A stretch of DNA of 16,195 nucleotides from an uncultured Collinsella sp. (GCA_958415625.1 CATYZI010000044.1:1-16195); one strand, 5' to 3'. Positions 7,368 to 13,895 are shown, counted from the stretch's first letter. Numbers and translations: made by a program. The notes: generated by a model not told the origin, from the sequence alone.

Positions 7368-7401
7368 CTGACCAAATGCCAACCAAAAGCTGACCAAATG
7401 C
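7368..7401. repeat. 12-bp direct repeat spaced 22 bp upstream of the nuclease-like gene
   Basis: CTGACCAAATGC occurs at 7368-7379 and again at 7390-7401, exactly 22 bp apart (two helical turns), with an A-rich linker. The pair lies 65-100 nt ahead of the preferred start. This is the arrangement expected of a tandem operator, possibly for autoregulation by the gene's own winged-helix domain. No clear promoter hexamers could be assigned around it. Confidence 0.6.
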
Positions 7402-7608
7402 TTGACGGTTTTGGACGTTTTAGGCCAATGCTCTATATCCGCAGGTAGAGCGGTTGTCCAGAGATCCCTGTCTCCACATCTTTATGCCTCAAAAGCCGTC
7501 GATTTCCTTAAAAGAAAATATGCTGTGGCTCGAAACTACCTAGTTTGCGATGCTGTCCGTAAACACTCGACGCGTGGTGCTGCCGCCTACGACAGCCGCA
7601 GAAAAATC

Positions 7609-7701
7609 GAGCGTGGAAAATCTCCCACTTTGGGCCTGTTCCTCGACCAAAAGTGGGAGATTATCCACGCTCATTCAACATGCGTCCGATTATCCACGCT
7701 C
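7609..7701 (+). repeat. GAGCGTGGA palindromic repeat, copy 3; possible metA terminator
   Basis: The left arm (7609-7630, GAGCGTGGA then AAATCTCCCACTT) and the right arm (7651-7672, ending TCCACGCTC) are complementary over 22 bp with one mismatch. An extra TCCACGCTC lies at 7693-7701, 29 bp after the previous one. The left arm and adjacent centre are nearly identical to copy 2. On the minus strand the hairpin is followed by GATTTTTC (complement of 7601-7608), so this copy could terminate metA, whose stop is about 50 nt away. Confidence 0.9.
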
Positions 7702-7750
7702 GTCGCGTAGCGGCCACGGTAACCGCCGCAGCCACAGCCACGACAGCGGC

Positions 7751-8677
7751 CTAGTGCTCCTCGCCGGCGCGAGCCAGGTCGTAGGGCGTGGTCTGGTAGA
7801 CGTAGTAGTTGAGCCAGTTGGTGTAGAGCAGCTGAGCCTGGCTGCGCCAGACGTTGCGCGGCTCGGCGGTGGGGTCGTCGTTCGGGAAGTAATGCGCCGG
7901 CACCTGAGGGTTGAGGCCGCGCTTCACGTCGCGCTCGTACTCCAGACGCAGCGTGTCGGTATCGTACTCGGGATGGCCAAAGACAAAGAAGCGACGGCTG
8001 TCGGTCGACTTGACGATGTACAGGCCCACCTCGTCGGACACGGCCACGACCTCAAGCTGCGGCTCGGCCCCCACGTCCTCGCGGCGCACATCGGTGTTGC
8101 GCGAATGCACGGCATAGAAACGGTCGTCAAAGCCGCGGACCAGCGGGCTTTGCGGCTTCACCAGATAATGCTCGAACACGCCGCTCGCCTTTGCCGGCAG
8201 ATCGTACTTCTGGATACCGTAATGATGGTACAGACCGGCCTGCGCGCCCCAACAAATGTGCAGCGTAGAGTGCACGTGCGTGGTGGACCAATCCATGATC
8301 TGGCAGAGCTCGGGCCAGTAGTCGACCTCCTCGAACGGCATCTGCTCCACGGGCGCGCCCGTGATAATCAGGCCGTCGTAGTGGATGTCGCGGATGTCGT
8401 CGAACGTGCGGTAGAACGTCTCCAGGTGGCCGGCGCTCACGTGCGTGGCCTCGTGCGTTTTGGTGCGCAGCAGGTCCACCTCCACCTGCAACGGCGTGTT
8501 GGAGAGTTTGCGCATAATCTGCGTCTCGGTGGCGATCTTGGTGGGCATGAGGTTGAGGATGAGCACACGCAGCGGACGGATGTCCTGGTGCAGCGCGCGG
8601 TACTCGGTCATGACAAAGATGTTCTCGCTCTCGAGCTGCGCGGCGGCAGGGAGGGCGTCGGGAATGCGGATGGGCAT
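7751..8677 (-). CDS. metA: Homoserine O-acyltransferase MetA, predicted acetyl-CoA specific
   Basis: First committed enzyme of methionine synthesis, acylating the hydroxyl of L-homoserine in the cytoplasm. The 308-aa length and the numbering match the MetA family exactly: nucleophile Cys142 in HICWGAQAGLYHHYGI, and His235 and Glu237 in FGHPEYD. Residue 111, which in characterised MetA enzymes separates acetyl-CoA users (Glu) from succinyl-CoA users (Gly, as in E. coli), is Glu here (TGAPVE). The enzyme is therefore predicted to be a homoserine O-acetyltransferase despite the usual succinyltransferase label. AAGGAG lies 6 nt before the ATG. It is a single gene, divergent from the dehydrogenase. 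I see no SAM riboswitch or T-box in the 211-nt upstream region. Repeat copy 3 may be its terminator. Confidence 0.96.
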   Translation of the reverse strand: MPIRIPDALPAAAQLESENIFVMTEYRALHQDIRPLRVLILNLMPTKIATETQIMRKLSNTPLQVEVDLLRTKTHEATHVSAGHLETFYRTFDDIRDIHYDGLIITGAPVEQMPFEEVDYWPELCQIMDWSTTHVHSTLHICWGAQAGLYHHYGIQKYDLPAKASGVFEHYLVKPQSPLVRGFDDRFYAVHSRNTDVRREDVGAEPQLEVVAVSDEVGLYIVKSTDSRRFFVFGHPEYDTDTLRLEYERDVKRGLNPQVPAHYFPNDDPTAEPRNVWRSQAQLLYTNWLNYYVYQTTPYDLARAGEEH

Positions 8678-8822
8678 GGATGCTCCTTACGAGTCAGTTG
8701 CAGCTATGGTACAACGAGCGGCCCCATTCGCGCGAGTACATCGCCCCGCGATGCCGTCAGCGGCCCAAATCACCCCAAAAGTAGAGATTAAGGCATGTCC
8801 CAAAAAACTACTTCGCTTTAGC

Positions 8823-8851
8823 TTAGCAAAGTGACAGCAGGACGCTACAAT
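8823..8851 (+). promoter_or_regulatory. Probable promoter of the 2-hydroxyacid dehydrogenase gene
   Basis: TTAGCA (8823-8828, 4 of 6), a 17-bp spacer and TACAAT (8846-8851, 5 of 6) place the transcript start about 30 nt ahead of the start codon at 8889. An in-frame ATG at 8850 overlaps the -10 hexamer and so cannot be the real start. Confidence 0.65.
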
Positions 8852-8888
8852 GGTTCGACGCGAAAAACTCGGCCGAAAGGATACTCAT

Positions 8889-9866
8889 ATGTACCAGACG
8901 CGTAAGATCGGTGTGGTCGGCCAGGGCCACGTAGGAGCACATGTCGCCAACAGCCTGCTTATGCAGGGCATTGCCGACGAGCTGTACCTGTGTGATATCA
9001 ACGAGGCCAAGGTGACGTCCGAGGTCCAGGACCTGCGCGACTCCCTTTCGTTTGTCCCGTATAACACCAAGATCGTCAACTGCTACGACCACTACGAGGA
9101 GCTGGCCTGCTGCGACGTCATCGTCAACGCCGCCGGTAAGGTCGCGCTGGCCGCCGGCAACCGCGACGGCGAGCTGTTCTTTACCACCGACGCCGCCCGC
9201 ACCTTTGCCAAGCGCATCGTCGACGCCGGCTTCGACGGCATCTTCGTGAGCATCTCCAACCCCTGTGACGTCGTGTGCACCGAGCTGTGGCACCTGACCG
9301 GCTACGATCCCAAGAAGATCATCGGCTCGGGCTGTGGTCTGGATTCCGCCCGTCTGCGCACCGAGATCTCCAAGAAGATCAGCGTGAGTCCCAAGTCCAT
9401 CGACGCCTACATGATCGGCGAGCACGGCTTTAGCCAGCTGGCCGCCTTTAAGGCCGCAACCATCGCCGGCAAGAGCCTCATCGAGCTTCAGGCCGAGAAT
9501 CCCGACAAGTACGCCTTCGACCACATGGAGGTCGAAGAGCTCGCGCGCAAGGGCGGCTATGTGACCTACCAGGGCAAGCAGTGCACCGAGTACGCCGTCG
9601 CCAACTCCGCCGCGCGTGTCTGCGCCGCCGTGCTGCACAACGAGCACGCCGTGCTTTCGGCCTCCACGCTCATGACCGGCCAGTATGGCGAGGAAGGCAT
9701 CTTCACCTCCCTGCCGTGCGTGATCGGTGCCGAGGGCGTCGAGGAGGTCTACACGCTCGACCTGTCTGAGTACGAACTCGAGGGCTTCCACAAGAGCTGC
9801 CAACACATCCGCGATAACATCGCCCAACTCGACTGGTGGGATGCCGAGGCCTACGACGCAAAGTAG
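8889..9866 (+). CDS. L-2-hydroxyacid dehydrogenase (lactate / 2-hydroxyisocaproate dehydrogenase family)
   Basis: NAD-dependent cytoplasmic enzyme of the LDH/MDH family, 325 aa, interconverting a 2-oxoacid and an L-2-hydroxyacid. Visible elements are the Rossmann motif GQGHVG (11-16) with acidic Asp36 indicating NAD, active-loop Arg92 (GNRDGEL), SNP (123-125), Asp152 and Arg155 (LDSARLR), and catalytic His179 in GEHG. The loop around 82-92 (AGKVALAAGNR) lacks the usual NQKPGETR sequence of classical L-lactate dehydrogenases and is closer in layout to Lactobacillus L-2-hydroxyisocaproate dehydrogenase, so branched or other 2-oxoacids may be substrates. AAAGGA lies 8 nt before ATG 8889. It is monocistronic, with its own promoter and a strong terminator; a fermentative NADH sink is the likely role. 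Confidence 0.88.
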   Translation: MYQTRKIGVVGQGHVGAHVANSLLMQGIADELYLCDINEAKVTSEVQDLRDSLSFVPYNTKIVNCYDHYEELACCDVIVNAAGKVALAAGNRDGELFFTTDAARTFAKRIVDAGFDGIFVSISNPCDVVCTELWHLTGYDPKKIIGSGCGLDSARLRTEISKKISVSPKSIDAYMIGEHGFSQLAAFKAATIAGKSLIELQAENPDKYAFDHMEVEELARKGGYVTYQGKQCTEYAVANSAARVCAAVLHNEHAVLSASTLMTGQYGEEGIFTSLPCVIGAEGVEEVYTLDLSEYELEGFHKSCQHIRDNIAQLDWWDAEAYDAK

Positions 9867-9908
9867 GCCGTTGGCTGCCGCAACCTCACGAACTCAAGTG
9901 CCATGCAA

Positions 9909-9948
9909 AGCGGGCCGCGCCGGAAACCCCGGCGCGGCCCGCTTTTTT
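9909..9948 (+). terminator. Strong rho-independent terminator
   Basis: AGCGGGCCGCGCCGG (9909-9923) pairs perfectly over 15 bp with 9929-9943 around a 5-nt loop, followed by TTTTTT. It ends the dehydrogenase transcript 42 nt after its stop. It may also serve the converging SIS gene, although the T-run on the minus strand is poor (CTTTG). Confidence 0.97.
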
Positions 9949-9997
9949 GGCTCACGCAGCGCCCTTGCGAATCGAAGGTGAATGGTTTTCCCGTTAC

Positions 9998-10966
9998 TTA
10001 GTACTGCTCGATGCCCATGTAGCGACGGATCTCGGGGCTGTGGTCGAAGACCTTTCCGCGGGCGGCGCGCAGCTCGCAGCTCATGTTGTAGAAGAAGATC
10101 GGCTCCAGGAACGAACGCACGCTGGCAGGCACTTCGCCCACACCGTACTCGAGCGCATCGAGCACCATGACTGTATCGGTGTGCGTGCTGAGGAACGCAA
10201 GAGCGCGCTCCTCCATGGGGCGGCACTCGCCCGCGCCAAGCTGCACAAAGTAGAACACGCCGGGCTCGGTGGCCTCGAAGGGACCGTGGAAATACTCGCC
10301 GGAGTGGATGTAGCAGCAGTGCTGCCACTGCATCTCCATGAGCGAGCAGATGGCCATGGCGTAGGTCTGGCTAAAGTTGGGTCCGGAGCCCAGGATATAG
10401 AAGAACTTGTGCTGCTGGCAGAGCTCGGCAAAGCGATCGCCCAGCTCGGCGTTGACCTTCTCGCGAGCAGCGGGCAGTAGCGCATCCATCTGCTTGAGGC
10501 CCTCGTACATGTCAGCGAGTGCCTCGTAGCCTTCCTGCTGGTCGAGCAGCTCGGCAGCCATCAGGGCGCCGATGCCCTGCGGGACCTCGGCCTGCGGCAC
10601 GCCCTCGCCCCAGGGATAGACCCAGGTAGTCCACTTGCCGTTGTCGATCTTGGAGCCCTCGCAGTCGGTGAGGGCAACGACCTCGGCACCGGCGGCCAGC
10701 GCCATCTCGCAGCCGTCGACGACCTCCTGCGTGTTGCCGCTGTGGCTGCAGGCAATAACGAGTGACTTCTCACCAAGGCTCTTGGGGGCCATCAGGCAAA
10801 ACTCGCGTGCCGTGTAGACCGTCGAGGTAAACGTAGTGGCCTCGCGCTTGAGCAGCTCGTTGGCCGGCATCAGGTCAATCATCGAACCGCCGCAGGCGAT
10901 CCAAAAGACATTCTCAATCTTGCCCTTGCGCTCGATAATTTCCTGAATCAGATCGTGTGCATTCAT
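9998..10966 (-). CDS. SIS-domain sugar-phosphate deglycase/isomerase, FrlB-like
   Basis: Cytoplasmic protein of 322 aa with two SIS domains (about residues 18-150 and 180-315). SIS-1 carries ACGGSM (24-29) and SHSGNTQE (74-81); SIS-2 has ILGSGPNFS (191-199) and SGEYFHGPFEATEPGV (222-237). The C-terminal run EIRRYMGIEQY closely matches the ending of fructoselysine-6-phosphate deglycase FrlB. Such enzymes split Amadori-product phosphates into glucose-6-phosphate and an amino acid; a glucosamine-6-phosphate-type aminosugar reaction is the main alternative. No FrlD-type kinase is nearby, so the phosphate may come from a PTS such as that at 161-1125. AAGGAGG lies 9 nt before the ATG. It has its own promoter bracketed by two operator-like sites and follows a GntR/HutC gene. 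Confidence 0.85.
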   Translation of the reverse strand: MNAHDLIQEIIERKGKIENVFWIACGGSMIDLMPANELLKREATTFTSTVYTAREFCLMAPKSLGEKSLVIACSHSGNTQEVVDGCEMALAAGAEVVALTDCEGSKIDNGKWTTWVYPWGEGVPQAEVPQGIGALMAAELLDQQEGYEALADMYEGLKQMDALLPAAREKVNAELGDRFAELCQQHKFFYILGSGPNFSQTYAMAICSLMEMQWQHCCYIHSGEYFHGPFEATEPGVFYFVQLGAGECRPMEERALAFLSTHTDTVMVLDALEYGVGEVPASVRSFLEPIFFYNMSCELRAARGKVFDHSPEIRRYMGIEQY

Positions 10967-11022
10967 GGTGATGTTCCTCCTTGTGGGGCGGCTTTGAGCG
11001 ACGGCAGCTCGTACCTGCTGTC

Positions 11023-11038
11023 GTTCTATGTTGTCCTA
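11023..11038 (-). promoter_or_regulatory. Operator-like site 2 of the SIS deglycase promoter
   Basis: The plus-strand sequence GTTCTATGTTGTCCTA differs from site 1 (11085-11100) at two positions. It starts immediately downstream of the -10 (11039-11044) in the direction of transcription, so it covers the transcription start, where a bound repressor would block initiation. Confidence 0.55.
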
Positions 11039-11067
11039 TTTATAACACGCACGGCAACGCCCGTGAA
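11039..11067 (-). promoter_or_regulatory. Promoter of the SIS deglycase gene
   Basis: On the minus strand: -35 TTCACG (11062-11067, 4 of 6), 17-bp spacer, -10 TATAAA (11039-11044, 5 of 6). It shows that the deglycase has its own promoter downstream of the recQ-gntR pair. Operator-like sites lie on both sides. Confidence 0.65.
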
Positions 11068-11084
11068 GTCATTTCACCAAAGTT

Positions 11085-11100
11085 GTTCTATATTGTTCTA
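11085..11100 (-). promoter_or_regulatory. Operator-like site 1 of the SIS deglycase promoter
   Basis: The plus-strand sequence GTTCTATATTGTTCTA is itself a tandem of GTTCTATATT and GTTCTA. It lies upstream of the -35 and is centred 62 bp (about six helical turns) from site 2, so a repressor could bind both on the same helix face. The same motif occurs ahead of the PTS genes (1148-1163). Confidence 0.55.
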
Positions 11101-11110
11101 TCTATGGACG

Positions 11111-11884
11111 TTAGATGTCGAAGACGTAGCGCGAGCCCACGATCTTTTGGCGGCCGAGCAGTAGAGGGCGCCCGCCGGCGTCGGTAAAGTACGCCTCCAT
11201 ATAGAAGAGCGGCTCGCCGACCGGCACCTCCAGCAGCGGGGCCGTCTGAGCATCGGCAAGTGCAATCTCCACGGTGCAGGGGTCGGACTTGAGCGGCGCG
11301 CGACCCGAATGCTCGGCAACGAGCGCAAAGATGGAATTGTCCGTGAGGTCCTTGTCGGCAAGCGTCTGCAGATAGGGATGGTCGGCGAGCACAAAGGCGT
11401 TGTTCTCAAGCATGACAGGGATGCCGTCGGCTGTGCGCACGCGTTCGACCACGATAAGCTCGCAGCCGGGCTCCACGCCAAAGAACGCCGCATCCTCGTG
11501 CGTCGCTGCGACCACCGTACGCGACACCAGACGCGCACCCGGCACCATGTCGTTGGCAGCACAACCCTCAGTAAAGCTCTGGACGTCACCCTTCTGGCGA
11601 ATCTTGCGCTTGAGCTTGGGAGCGCACACAAAGGTGCCCCTCCCCTGCTGGCGGTTGAGATACCCCGCACGCGACAGCTCCTCGATGGCGCGACGCACGG
11701 TGACGCGCCCCACGCCGTAGGACTTCGCGAGCTCCATCTCGGAAGGAATGCGCGAGCCGGCAGCGTACACGCCGCGCGTGATCTCGCCCTTTAGGTCGTC
11801 CATGACCTGCTGGTACAGCGGCACGGCGGATACGCCGGTACGCTCGGAACGCTCGGAACGCTCGGTTTTGCTCTCGGTTACCAT
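11111..11884 (-). CDS. GntR-family (HutC subfamily) transcriptional regulator
   Basis: Repressor-type regulator of 257 aa. After a charged leader (TERSERSERTG) comes a winged helix-turn-helix (PLYQQVMDDLKGEI, then IPSEMELAKSYGVGRVTVRR and a QGRGTFV wing, about residues 23-86), then a UTRA effector-binding domain ending LGRQKIVGSRYVFDI. Its start codon lies 3 nt after the recQ stop, with GGAG inside the recQ tail at 9 nt, so it is co-transcribed with and probably translationally coupled to recQ. The next gene on the strand is the SIS deglycase, 144 nt away with its own promoter and two operator-like sites; this regulator is the best candidate to bind them. It closely resembles the regulator at 14182-14901. 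Effector unknown, probably a phosphorylated sugar or Amadori compound. Confidence 0.93.
   Translation of the reverse strand: MVTESKTERSERSERTGVSAVPLYQQVMDDLKGEITRGVYAAGSRIPSEMELAKSYGVGRVTVRRAIEELSRAGYLNRQQGRGTFVCAPKLKRKIRQKGDVQSFTEGCAANDMVPGARLVSRTVVAATHEDAAFFGVEPGCELIVVERVRTADGIPVMLENNAFVLADHPYLQTLADKDLTDNSIFALVAEHSGRAPLKSDPCTVEIALADAQTAPLLEVPVGEPLFYMEAYFTDAGGRPLLLGRQKIVGSRYVFDI
11841..11867. repeat. 9-bp tandem repeat inside the gntR gene
   Basis: Nearly three copies of CGCTCGGAA in a row (the last diverges at the end), encoding the repeated Ser-Glu-Arg of TERSERSERT in the N-terminal leader of the regulator. Because the unit is a multiple of three, copy-number change would keep the frame. 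Confidence 0.8.
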
Positions 11885-11887
11885 CGT

Positions 11888-13864
11888 TTATGCTCCATCC
11901 CGCGCGTGCTCGGATTCAAACTCTTCAATCGCCGCCATAAACTGATCGCCAAAGCTGTCAGCCTTTTTCTCACCAATGCCGTTGACCTGGATAAGCTCAT
12001 CGCGTGTCTGCGGGCGCAGGCGGCACAAGCCGCGCAGGGCCTTGTCGGAGAAGACCATGTACGGCGCCATCTCCAACTCGGTCGAGATTTCCTTGCGGAG
12101 TGCCCGCAGGCGCTCGAACAGCTCGGCATCGTCGCCCACGCGCGGGCGCTGGTCCAGCTCGGCCTCCTCGCGCAGCAGATCGACGGCGCGGCGGGCGCGG
12201 GCCGAGGCCTTGCGCTTGGACGCACGACGCTTAACGGTAAAGGCGAACGCCTCGTCCTCGACCTCGCCGGCACGCGGACCCAGTCCCACGACCGGGTACT
12301 GCCCCTGCGAGGTGGCCAAATAACCACGACCGCACAGCTGCCCGACGATGTCCTTGATGCGCCCGACCGATTCGCTCGACAGCTCACCGTAGCCGCGGTC
12401 CTCGTCCAGATGCATCTGGCGAATGCGCTCGGTGTTGCCGCCGTGGAGCACGTCGGCGATCAGCGACTTGCCAAAGCGCATGGGACGCGTGGCCACATAG
12501 CGCACGGCGGCGCGGGCCATGCCGGTGACGTCCTCGACCTCGAACTGCGTGAGACAGTTGCTGCAGTTGCCGCAGCCCGCGGCGTCGTCTGCCGTGCCGC
12601 CCGCGGCGGCTGCCGCATGCTCGGCCGCGGCCTCGTCGCCAAAGTAGCGCAGCATGTATTCGCGCAGACAGCCGGTGGTATTGCAGTAGCCCTCCATCTG
12701 GCTGAGCAGGCGATAACGGTTCTGGAGCGCCCACGCGCGCTGCTCGTCGTCGAGCGCCTCGTCGGCCGCATCGCCGCGGTCGATCAAAAAGCGGCGCATA
12801 CGAAAATCGTTACCGTTCCACAGCAAGTGACAGCTGGCCGGATCGCCATCGCGGCCAGCGCGGCCCGCCTCTTGGTAGTACGCCTCGATGCTCTCGGGCA
12901 CGTTGTTGTGAATCACGTAGCGCACGTTGGGCTTGTCGATGCCCATGCCAAAGGCGTTGGTGGCAACCATCACCTGAATGTCGTCGTCGATAAAGGCACG
13001 CTGGCTCTGGCGGCGGGCGTCGTTGCCCATGCCGGCATGGTAGCGGCCCACGCGAATGCCGCTGGGTCCCAGCGCCTCGGCAAGCTCGCCCGCCAGCGCA
13101 TCGACCGTCTTGCGGGTCGAGCAATACACGATGCCGCTCTCGCTCGAATGCGCAATCACGTAGTCGCGCACCCAGGCAGTCTTGGCCTTGTCGCCCATCT
13201 CCTCGCAACCAAAGTAGAGGTTCTTGCGATCGAAGCCCGTCACCACCGTCGCGGGGTTTTGCAGGCCGAGCATCTGCTGAATGTCCGCACGCACGCGCTC
13301 GGTCGCCGTAGCGGTAAAGGCCGCAACGATGGGGCGCTGCGGCAGGGAATCGATGAACTCACGAATCTGCAGATAGGCGGGGCGGAAATCCTGGCCCCAT
13401 TGGCTCACGCAGTGGGCCTCGTCAATGGCCACGAGCGGCACGCCAATGCCGCCGTCCGCCGCAGCCTCCTGCGCAAAGGCTAAAAAGCGCGGCTCGAGCA
13501 GGCGCTCGGGCGCCACGTACATAAGCTGGTAGCGGCCCTCGCGTGCCCGTTTGAGCACGGTATTTTGCTGGGCCGGAGTAAGGCTGGAGTTGAGATAGCT
13601 GGGTCGCGCACCCGCCGCGAGCAGCGCGCGGGTCTGGTCCTCCATAAGCGACAGCAGCGGGCTCACCACAAAGGTGATGCCGGGCAGCATAAGCGCAGGC
13701 ACCTGGTAGCAGATGGACTTGCCAGCGCCCGTGGGCATAACGCCCAGCGCATCGCGGCCGGCAAGAATCGCATCGACCATGCGGTCCTGGCCCAGGCGAA
13801 ACGAGGTGTAGCCAAAATAGGCGCCGAGCGTGTCGAGCGCCATCTGCTGCATGCTATCGGTCAT
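11888..13864 (-). CDS. recQ: ATP-dependent DNA helicase RecQ
   Basis: 3'-5' superfamily 2 DNA helicase of 658 aa acting in recombination and stalled-fork repair. Domain order is complete. The helicase core has FRLGQDRMVDAI (Q-like motif), Walker A MPTGAGKS (43-50), DEAHCVSQWGQDFRP (148-162), TATATERVR and the motif VI region QEAGRAGRDG (331-340). The RecQ zinc-binding cluster uses Cys394, Cys399, Cys431, Cys434 and Cys437, with an Ala/Gly-rich insert between. A winged-helix region follows, then a C-terminal HRDC domain (about 570-645, with the helix-hairpin ELIQVNGIGEKKADSFGDQF). AGGA precedes the ATG at about 6 nt. It is first in a minus-strand unit with a GntR/HutC gene starting 3 nt after its stop, an unusual partner for a repair helicase. 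Confidence 0.97.
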   Translation of the reverse strand: MTDSMQQMALDTLGAYFGYTSFRLGQDRMVDAILAGRDALGVMPTGAGKSICYQVPALMLPGITFVVSPLLSLMEDQTRALLAAGARPSYLNSSLTPAQQNTVLKRAREGRYQLMYVAPERLLEPRFLAFAQEAAADGGIGVPLVAIDEAHCVSQWGQDFRPAYLQIREFIDSLPQRPIVAAFTATATERVRADIQQMLGLQNPATVVTGFDRKNLYFGCEEMGDKAKTAWVRDYVIAHSSESGIVYCSTRKTVDALAGELAEALGPSGIRVGRYHAGMGNDARRQSQRAFIDDDIQVMVATNAFGMGIDKPNVRYVIHNNVPESIEAYYQEAGRAGRDGDPASCHLLWNGNDFRMRRFLIDRGDAADEALDDEQRAWALQNRYRLLSQMEGYCNTTGCLREYMLRYFGDEAAAEHAAAAAGGTADDAAGCGNCSNCLTQFEVEDVTGMARAAVRYVATRPMRFGKSLIADVLHGGNTERIRQMHLDEDRGYGELSSESVGRIKDIVGQLCGRGYLATSQGQYPVVGLGPRAGEVEDEAFAFTVKRRASKRKASARARRAVDLLREEAELDQRPRVGDDAELFERLRALRKEISTELEMAPYMVFSDKALRGLCRLRPQTRDELIQVNGIGEKKADSFGDQFMAAIEEFESEHARDGA

Positions 13865-13895
13865 GGTTTCCTAACGTCAGAATCATCTGCCGCCG

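Larger units (their letters stand above)
7304..7750. other. Gene-free region between the nuclease-like gene and metA
   Basis: About 450 nt. It holds the upstream region of the nuclease-like gene with its 12-bp direct repeat (7368-7401), about 200 nt without recognisable signals (7402-7600), repeat copy 3 (7609-7701), and a short spacer before the metA stop. A plus-strand ORF of about 100 codons from 7402 runs through repeat copy 3, resembles nothing I know and is not called. Confidence 0.65.

Noticed and set aside
7402..7710. Plus-strand ORF of about 100 codons
   Set aside because: No family resemblance, no ribosome binding site seen, and its end is encoded by repeat copy 3.
7550..8791. Plus-strand ORF of about 410 codons opposite metA
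   Set aside because: Runs through repeat copy 3 and antisense to metA; no recognisable domain.
8850..8888. Upstream start for the dehydrogenase
   Set aside because: The ATG overlaps the -10 hexamer and has no ribosome binding site; ATG 8889 has AAAGGA.
8678..8888. SAM riboswitch or T-box upstream of metA
   Set aside because: I looked for a structured leader and a terminator/antiterminator pair and found none that I can support.
8823..9827. Minus-strand ORF opposite the dehydrogenase
   Set aside because: Antisense composition artefact; the sense frame has a complete Rossmann enzyme with promoter, ribosome binding site and terminator.
11906..13483. Long plus-strand ORF opposite recQ
   Set aside because: Same cause; recQ has all its helicase motifs on the other strand, and the antisense product resembles nothing.
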